64,000 nucleotides of DNA from Scatosoma sp048465415 (GTDB lineage: Bacteria; Bacillota; Clostridia; Christensenellales; Borkfalkiaceae): assembly GCA_048465415.1 (NCBI GenBank), contig DBFWLO010000021.1, positions 72,114 to 136,113 on the forward strand, written 5' to 3'. This document shows positions 60,192-64,000 of this stretch, one piece after another. Both the position numbers and the translations under genes were made by a program. Positions within the stretch are counted from its first letter, which is position 1. Each line of letters starts with the position of its first letter. The notes below the pieces were generated by a model. That model was given only the letters and a program-made list of their open reading frames with translations, was not told the origin of the DNA and made no database searches.

Positions 60192-61907
60192 ATGGCGACG
60201 ATACGAAAACGAGAACTGAAAAACGGCAGTATTTCTTACATCGTTCAAGTCAAATTCAAGGACAAAGGCAGCGGCAAACAAATTCTCCGGACGACAACGT
60301 GGAAACCCGAAATAGCAATGACGCCGAAGCAGGAGGAGCGCGCAATAACGGTTTTTGCGGATAATTTTGAAAGGCAAGTAAAAGATACTGTAAGCGGAAG
60401 TTTAGCGTCGGCGGAAAATCCGAATATTACCTTTCGCGAGTTCTGCTCAAAATGGCTGGATAAAACGAAACGAGATTGTTCTTTGACATATTTCGTTAAT
60501 TCTTCGAAGATTGTAGAAGAAGTTAATGAATATATAGGCGGATATAAGCTCCGAGATATAACTCCGGCAGTCATTCAAAACCTTTATGACAAATTAGATA
60601 AGTTGCAAAAGACTACATCGCGCGTAGTGCCGAAACCCGAATTCCGTCAGGTGCTGGAATCCTACGGCTTTAAGTATATGAATTTACGCTATGACTACCA
60701 CGTTCAGGCTTGTACGCTCGCGAACGCTTTCGCGGGAAAACCTATCAGTAAAGGTTGGAGCTACGGTCTTGCTGAAAAAATAAACGTGCCTTTTGAAAAG
60801 TTGTTTGACGAAAAGATAATAACAGAGCCCTACGCCTATGAGACGATTCACAAATACAAACGCACAGTACGCGCAATTCTATCGCTTGCAAAGAAAAACC
60901 GTTTGATAAACAATAACTATGCTTCTGCGGATTACATAGATTTTCCAAAACGCCCGCCGCACAGTATCGAGGTTATGGACGACGAGGAAGCAAAGTTGTT
61001 TTTCAAAACAGTTATGGAATATCCCAACATTAAATATAAAACCGCAATGCTACTATTTCTATTGACGGGCTTTCGTCGCGGTGAAGTGGCAGGGCTTGAA
61101 TGGAAGGACATTGATTTTGACGAAAAGACGATAACCGTATGCCGTTCCCTCACCACCGTAAAAGGACACGGCACCATTCTGAAAGAGCCTAAGACGGAAG
61201 GCTCGAAGCGCACGATAACGGTTGCAGACACGCTAATAACCGCGCTGAAAGAATACCGCGAGTGGCAGCAAAATCAACGTGAAGAACGCGGCGACTATAT
61301 GCAGGAGAAAGATTATATTTTTACACAAGAGAACGGAGAACGGCTGAACCCAAGTACTTATACCGGGTGGCTAAACAAAGTGTTGAAAGCGGCAGGTCTC
61401 GACCATCATTCGCTTCATAGTTTACGTCATACGAACATAACAATGCAGATAGCTGCGGGCGTTCCGCTTGTTACGGTATCCGCAAGAGCCGGACACGCAA
61501 GAACTTCTACAACGTCAGATATTTACGCCCACTTTATTAAAAGTAGCGACAAAACTGCCGCCACAATCGTAGATAATTTGTTTAATCAAAAAAATGATGA
61601 GTTGTCTACACAATCTTCTTTGTCTGTTGAAAACGAAGTCGTCTCCAAATCAGAAACACTTGCCGAAGCAGACGCAAGTATAGAACGCGACGAGCTCGAC
61701 ACTATTAGCTATACAAAAGAAATTAACACAACCGCAAAACTTGAAACCGATGACGAAGATTTGGAACTTCTCGAAACATTCAGAAAAACGAAAGCGGAAA
61801 TGCGAAAATTGGGATTTGAAACATTGGAAGAATACGAAGAATATCTCGATTTTGTCGAAATGCAAAGACAAAAGAAAGCACGGAAGAATAGAGATTTTGA
61901 GATGTAA
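60192..61907 (+). CDS. Tyrosine integrase of the element
   Basis: 571 residues. N-terminal arm-binding domain (KNGSISYIVQVKFKDKGSGKQ), SAM-like core-binding domain, and catalytic domain: first Arg in LLTGFRRGEVAGLEWKDI, Lys in EPKTEGSKRTI, H-x-x-R in HSLHSLRHTNI, His in ARAGHARTS and Tyr in SDIYAHF. The C-terminal ~110 residues after the catalytic Tyr are unusual, acidic and charged (ETDDEDLELLETFRKTKAEMRK, EEYEEYLDFVEMQRQKK), and probably form a coiled coil. The gene ends 34 nt from the intact tRNA-Arg near the right border. All catalytic residues are present. Confidence 0.95.
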   Translation: MATIRKRELKNGSISYIVQVKFKDKGSGKQILRTTTWKPEIAMTPKQEERAITVFADNFERQVKDTVSGSLASAENPNITFREFCSKWLDKTKRDCSLTYFVNSSKIVEEVNEYIGGYKLRDITPAVIQNLYDKLDKLQKTTSRVVPKPEFRQVLESYGFKYMNLRYDYHVQACTLANAFAGKPISKGWSYGLAEKINVPFEKLFDEKIITEPYAYETIHKYKRTVRAILSLAKKNRLINNNYASADYIDFPKRPPHSIEVMDDEEAKLFFKTVMEYPNIKYKTAMLLFLLTGFRRGEVAGLEWKDIDFDEKTITVCRSLTTVKGHGTILKEPKTEGSKRTITVADTLITALKEYREWQQNQREERGDYMQEKDYIFTQENGERLNPSTYTGWLNKVLKAAGLDHHSLHSLRHTNITMQIAAGVPLVTVSARAGHARTSTTSDIYAHFIKSSDKTAATIVDNLFNQKNDELSTQSSLSVENEVVSKSETLAEADASIERDELDTISYTKEINTTAKLETDDEDLELLETFRKTKAEMRKLGFETLEEYEEYLDFVEMQRQKKARKNRDFEM

Positions 61908-61941
61908 AAAGGCTTGAAATCCTCGAATTTCAAGCCTTTTT
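61906..61941. terminator. Bidirectional terminator between int and tRNA-Arg
   Basis: 15-bp perfect stem (61906-61920 with 61927-61941), 6-nt loop, A and T runs on the outer sides. Confidence 0.85.
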
Positions 61942-62017
61942 GGCGTTGCTGAGAGGATTCGAACCTCCGACACCCGCCTTAGGAGGGCGGTGCTCTGTCC
62001 AGCTGAGCTACAGCAAC
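61941..62017 (-). tRNA. Complete tRNA-Arg(CCT) carried by the element
   Basis: 77 nt with encoded CCA. Acceptor GTTGCTG/CAGCAAC, D arm with GCTC/GAGC, anticodon arm CCGCC-CTCCTAA-GGCGG (anticodon CCT, reads AGG), T arm GGAGG-TTCGAAT-CCTCT, discriminator G. It lies inside the element, not at the junction, and differs at many positions from the split host tRNA. No clear promoter lies directly upstream (minus sense). Confidence 0.96.
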
Positions 62018-62069
62018 ATATAATATTTTAGATATTTCGCAGACTGCCAAAAATGAGAAATATCCGTTT

Positions 62070-62160
62070 GGGTGTATCGAGGGTGTATTGCATTTTCGTT
62101 CAGCGATTTTCACCCTTTAAAGCCGCCGATTTTGCTTGTTTTTAAGTCTCTTTGACCTAT
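62070..62160. repeat. Arm-type repeats at the right end of the element
   Basis: Two GGGTGTAT copies (62070, 62081; 11 bp apart) and TTGCTTGTTTT...TTTGACCTAT (62132-62160), direct counterparts of the left-end repeats. Confidence 0.55.
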
Positions 62161-62181
62161 TTGGCTTGGATAGAGCAACAC

Positions 62182-62220
62182 CTTAGGAGGACCCTGTTAT
62201 ATCCATTTAACTACGGAAAC
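62182..62220 (-). pseudogene. 5' half of the host tRNA-Arg(CCT) at attR
   Basis: On the minus strand: acceptor GTTTCCG, TA, D arm GTTA-AATGGATA-TAAC, A, anticodon stem GGGTC, loop CTCCTAA, then element sequence that does not complete the stem. Pairs with the half at 51931-51975: GTTTCCG with CGGGAAC and GGGTC with GACTC, allowing one G-T pair each. The core CTTAGGAGG is at 62182-62190. Confidence 0.9.
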
Positions 62221-62246
62221 GTATTTCACTTTTTTGTACATTTTTT

Positions 62247-62275
62247 ATTATACCCTATTCTCTCTTGAAATGCAA
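62247..62275 (-). promoter_or_regulatory. Host tRNA promoter now reading into the element
   Basis: TTGCAT (62275-62270), 17 nt, TATAAT (62252-62247), 26 nt before the tRNA 5' half. Transcripts run through the half tRNA into the element's complete tRNA-Arg 164 nt further on. Confidence 0.75.
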
Positions 62276-62316
62276 TTATTTTCTTAAACTTTTTTTGTTT
62301 TTTATATGAAAAGTTC

Positions 62317-62345
62317 TTGCAAATCGAATAAAAAAATGATATTAT
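62317..62345 (+). promoter_or_regulatory. Promoter of the glutamate dehydrogenase gene
   Basis: TTGCAA (62317-62322), 17 nt, TATTAT (62340-62345), about 70 nt upstream of the ATG. Confidence 0.55.
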
Positions 62346-62414
62346 ATATAATAATCGTTTTTATTGATCGCAAAAAAAATTTTTATACTTATAATAGAAA
62401 GGAGAAAATAAGCT

Positions 62415-63749
62415 ATGGATTACGTAGAAAAGGTTCTCACTCAGCTCAAAGAACACAATCCCGGAGAACGGGAGTTTCATCAGGCGGCGACCGAAATCCT
62501 CATGACATTGAAACCGGTGATCGAAAAGCACCCGGAATACGAAAAAGCAGCTCTTTTGGAACGTTTCGTCGAGCCCGAACGCGCCATTTTGTTCCGTATT
62601 CCCTGGATGGACGACAAAGGTCAGGTACATATTAACAAAGGTTATCGAGTACAGTTCAACAGCGCTATCGGACCTTATAAAGGCGGTCTTCGTTTTCATC
62701 CTTCCGTCAATTTATCCGTCATCAAGTTTCTCGGTCTCGAACAAATTCTCAAAAACAGCCTTACCGGACTCCCGATCGGCGGCGCCAAAGGCGGTTCCGA
62801 TTTCGATCCGAAAGGTAAGTCCAACCGTGAAGTCATGACGTTCTGCCAAAGCTTCATGAACGAGCTTTACCGTCATATCGGCGCGGATACGGACATTCCC
62901 GCAGGCGACATCGGCGTCGGCGGACGCGAGATCGGCTATTTATACGGACAATACAAACGTATCCGAGACGAGCACACGGGCGTGCTCACCGGCCGCGGCC
63001 TTTCTTACGGCGGCTCTCTGATCCGCAAGGAAGCCACCGGTTACGGCCTCGTCTATATAACGGAGGAAGCGATGCGTCTCCACGGCGATACGTTGGAAGG
63101 AAAAACGCTCGTTATCTCCGGCAGCGGCAACGTGGCGATTTACGCCTGCGAAAAAGCCCAGGAACTCGGCGCAAAAGTCGTAGCTATGTACGACTCCAAC
63201 GGATATATTTACGATAAAAAGGGCATCCAGCTCGACGTCGTCCGTCAGATCAAAGAAGCGGAACGCGGCCGTATCAAAGAATACGCCGTCCGCGTCGAAG
63301 GCTCCGTCTATTCGGAAAACAGCAAAGGCATCTGGAATATTCCCTGCGACGTGGCCTTGCCCTGCGCTACCCAAAACGAAATCGATGCCGAAAGCGCGGA
63401 ACAGCTCGTCAAAAACGGCGTCAAATACGTGGCGGAGGGGGCAAATATGCCCTCTACGCTCGAAGCGATCGAAGTCTTTAAAAGGGCAGGGATCGTTTTC
63501 CTCCCCGCAAAAGCGGCCAACGCCGGCGGCGTCGCCACTTCCGCTTTGGAAATGGCTCAGTCTTCGGGAAGGCTCTTTTGGAGTTCCGAAAAAGTAGATA
63601 ATAAACTTAAAAACATTATGGTCAATATCTATCGCAACATCGACGAAGCGGCCAAGAGATACGGTTACGACGGCGATTATGTAATGGGCGCCAATATCGC
63701 GGGCTTTGAAAAAGTCGCCGACGCCATGATGGCGCAGGGCGTCGTATAG
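62415..63749 (+). CDS. gdhA: NADP-type glutamate dehydrogenase
   Basis: 444 residues, hexameric type length. Substrate region RVQFNSAIGPYKGGLRFHPSVN and LPIGGAKGGSDFDPKGKS with the catalytic Lys/Asp segment, then PAGDIGVGGREIGYLYGQYKR. Rossmann fold VISGSGNVAIYACEKAQELGAKVVAMYDSNG; the residues after the second strand (a Ser-Asn rather than an acid pocket) are those of NADP-type enzymes. Converts 2-oxoglutarate and ammonium to glutamate. Monocistronic, RBS AAAGGAG, followed by a strong terminator. Confidence 0.96.
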   Translation: MDYVEKVLTQLKEHNPGEREFHQAATEILMTLKPVIEKHPEYEKAALLERFVEPERAILFRIPWMDDKGQVHINKGYRVQFNSAIGPYKGGLRFHPSVNLSVIKFLGLEQILKNSLTGLPIGGAKGGSDFDPKGKSNREVMTFCQSFMNELYRHIGADTDIPAGDIGVGGREIGYLYGQYKRIRDEHTGVLTGRGLSYGGSLIRKEATGYGLVYITEEAMRLHGDTLEGKTLVISGSGNVAIYACEKAQELGAKVVAMYDSNGYIYDKKGIQLDVVRQIKEAERGRIKEYAVRVEGSVYSENSKGIWNIPCDVALPCATQNEIDAESAEQLVKNGVKYVAEGANMPSTLEAIEVFKRAGIVFLPAKAANAGGVATSALEMAQSSGRLFWSSEKVDNKLKNIMVNIYRNIDEAAKRYGYDGDYVMGANIAGFEKVADAMMAQGVV

Positions 63750-63760
63750 TACGTTTATAA

Positions 63761-63790
63761 AAAGCCTTTCCGTATTTGCGGAAAGGCTTT
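63761..63790. terminator. Bidirectional terminator between gdhA and spo0A
   Basis: 12-bp perfect stem (63761-63772 with 63779-63790), 6-nt loop, T run to 63794. Confidence 0.9.
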
Positions 63791-63803
63791 TTTTGTATAT
63801 TTT

Positions 63804-64000
63804 TTACATCATATTTTCGAGAATGAGCTTGTCCGCGACAAGCGCTATGAATTCGCTGTTCGTCGGTTTCTCCGTTCCCAGATATACCCGCGTCCCGAAG
63901 ATCGCGTTGATCGCTTCTATCCGTCCCCGGTTCCACGCCACTTCGATCGCATGGCGGATCGCTCTTTCCACCTTGCTCGGCGTCGTCTCGAATTTCTTCG
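63804..64000 (-). CDS. spo0A: Spo0A C-terminal DNA-binding domain, partial at window edge
   Basis: 65 codons before the window ends: KKFETTPSKVERAIRHAIEV, AWNRGRIEAINAIFGTRVYL, KPTNSEFIALVADKLILENMM and TAA. This is the highly conserved recognition-helix region and end of Spo0A, the master response regulator of sporulation. The receiver domain lies outside the window. Its presence marks the host as a member of the sporulating Firmicutes. Confidence 0.96.
   Translation of the reverse strand, partial: KKFETTPSKVERAIRHAIEVAWNRGRIEAINAIFGTRVYLGTEKPTNSEFIALVADKLILENMM

Larger units (their letters stand above)
51967..62190. mobile_element. Integrative mobilisable-type element inserted in tRNA-Arg(CCT)
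   Basis: About 10.2 kb between two 9-bp core copies CTTAGGAGG (51967-51975 and 62182-62190). Contents: integrase, excisionase-like protein, MobL-like relaxase, a relaxosome-like coiled-coil protein, sigma-like and small helix-turn-helix proteins, a TetR/DUF998 pair, the RNase HI-RnlA operon, and a full tRNA-Arg(CCT). No type IV secretion genes, so it would need a helper for transfer. The AT-rich defence operon contrasts with the more GC-rich mobilisation genes, so the element is a mosaic. Confidence 0.88.

Noticed and set aside
61978..62017. The intact tRNA-Arg at 61941-62017 as the right attachment site
   Set aside because: It contains the same 9-bp core, but its acceptor and anticodon stems do not pair with the displaced 3' half at 51931, whereas the 5' half at 62182-62220 pairs throughout.

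Overview
The window looks like a chromosomal segment of a spore-forming-lineage Firmicute, probably a gut Clostridium-like organism. The right edge carries the C-terminal DNA-binding part of Spo0A next to an NADP-type glutamate dehydrogenase. Ribosome binding sites are strong AGGAGG types, and many genes have near-perfect TTGACA-N17-TATAAT promoters. Secreted proteins are lipoproteins with Gram-positive style lipoboxes. Genus cannot be read from the sequence.

Layout. (1) 1-3360: a decayed DUF5107/TPR gene, a divergent AraC regulator broken by one stop codon, and a small lipoprotein. (2) 3435-13692: a complete type I-C CRISPR-Cas locus on the minus strand (cas3, an unrecognised 151-residue gene, cas5, cas8c, cas7, cas4, cas1, cas2, leader, 17 repeats). 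The leader-distal end of the array cuts into the ruins of a tyrosine recombinase gene. (3) 13819-51500: about 37 kb of plant-polysaccharide utilisation genes, nearly all on the minus strand. Block A (36143 down to 14420) is headed by a LacI-family regulator with 14-18 bp palindromic operators and holds GH43, two oxidoreductases, a CUT1 ABC importer, GH1, GH10, a GH28-like protein, a GH140-like apiosidase, a beta-helix protein, envelope proteins and proteins of unknown function. It ends in a scar of fused isomerase and epimerase fragments. Block B (49034 down to 39199) is headed by an ArsR-type helix-turn-helix fused to a beta-rich domain and holds GH39-like, GH2, a second CUT1 importer and a second GH43. 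A large lipoprotein with CBM9-like modules stands alone upstream. The combined activities suggest import of xylan and pectin oligosaccharides, with depolymerisation at the cell surface and trimming inside the cell.

(4) 51967-62190: an integrative, probably mobilisable element of about 10.2 kb. It has integrase, excisionase-like protein, MobL-like relaxase, a sigma-like protein, a TetR/DUF998 pair, and a four-gene defence-type operon: XRE regulator, an RNase HI domain fused to an RnlA-like HEPN toxin, an RnlB-like antitoxin, and a TPR protein with a cold-shock domain. The element has split a host tRNA-Arg(CCT) gene in the anticodon loop. The two halves at the borders pair with each other stem by stem. 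The element carries its own complete tRNA-Arg(CCT) just inside the right border, downstream of the orphaned host tRNA promoter. (5) 62220-64000: gdhA and the spo0A 3' end.

The two signals most worth following are the RNase HI-RnlA fusion operon and the element that breaks a tRNA gene while bringing a replacement. Family assignments come from motif recognition by eye, not from database searches.
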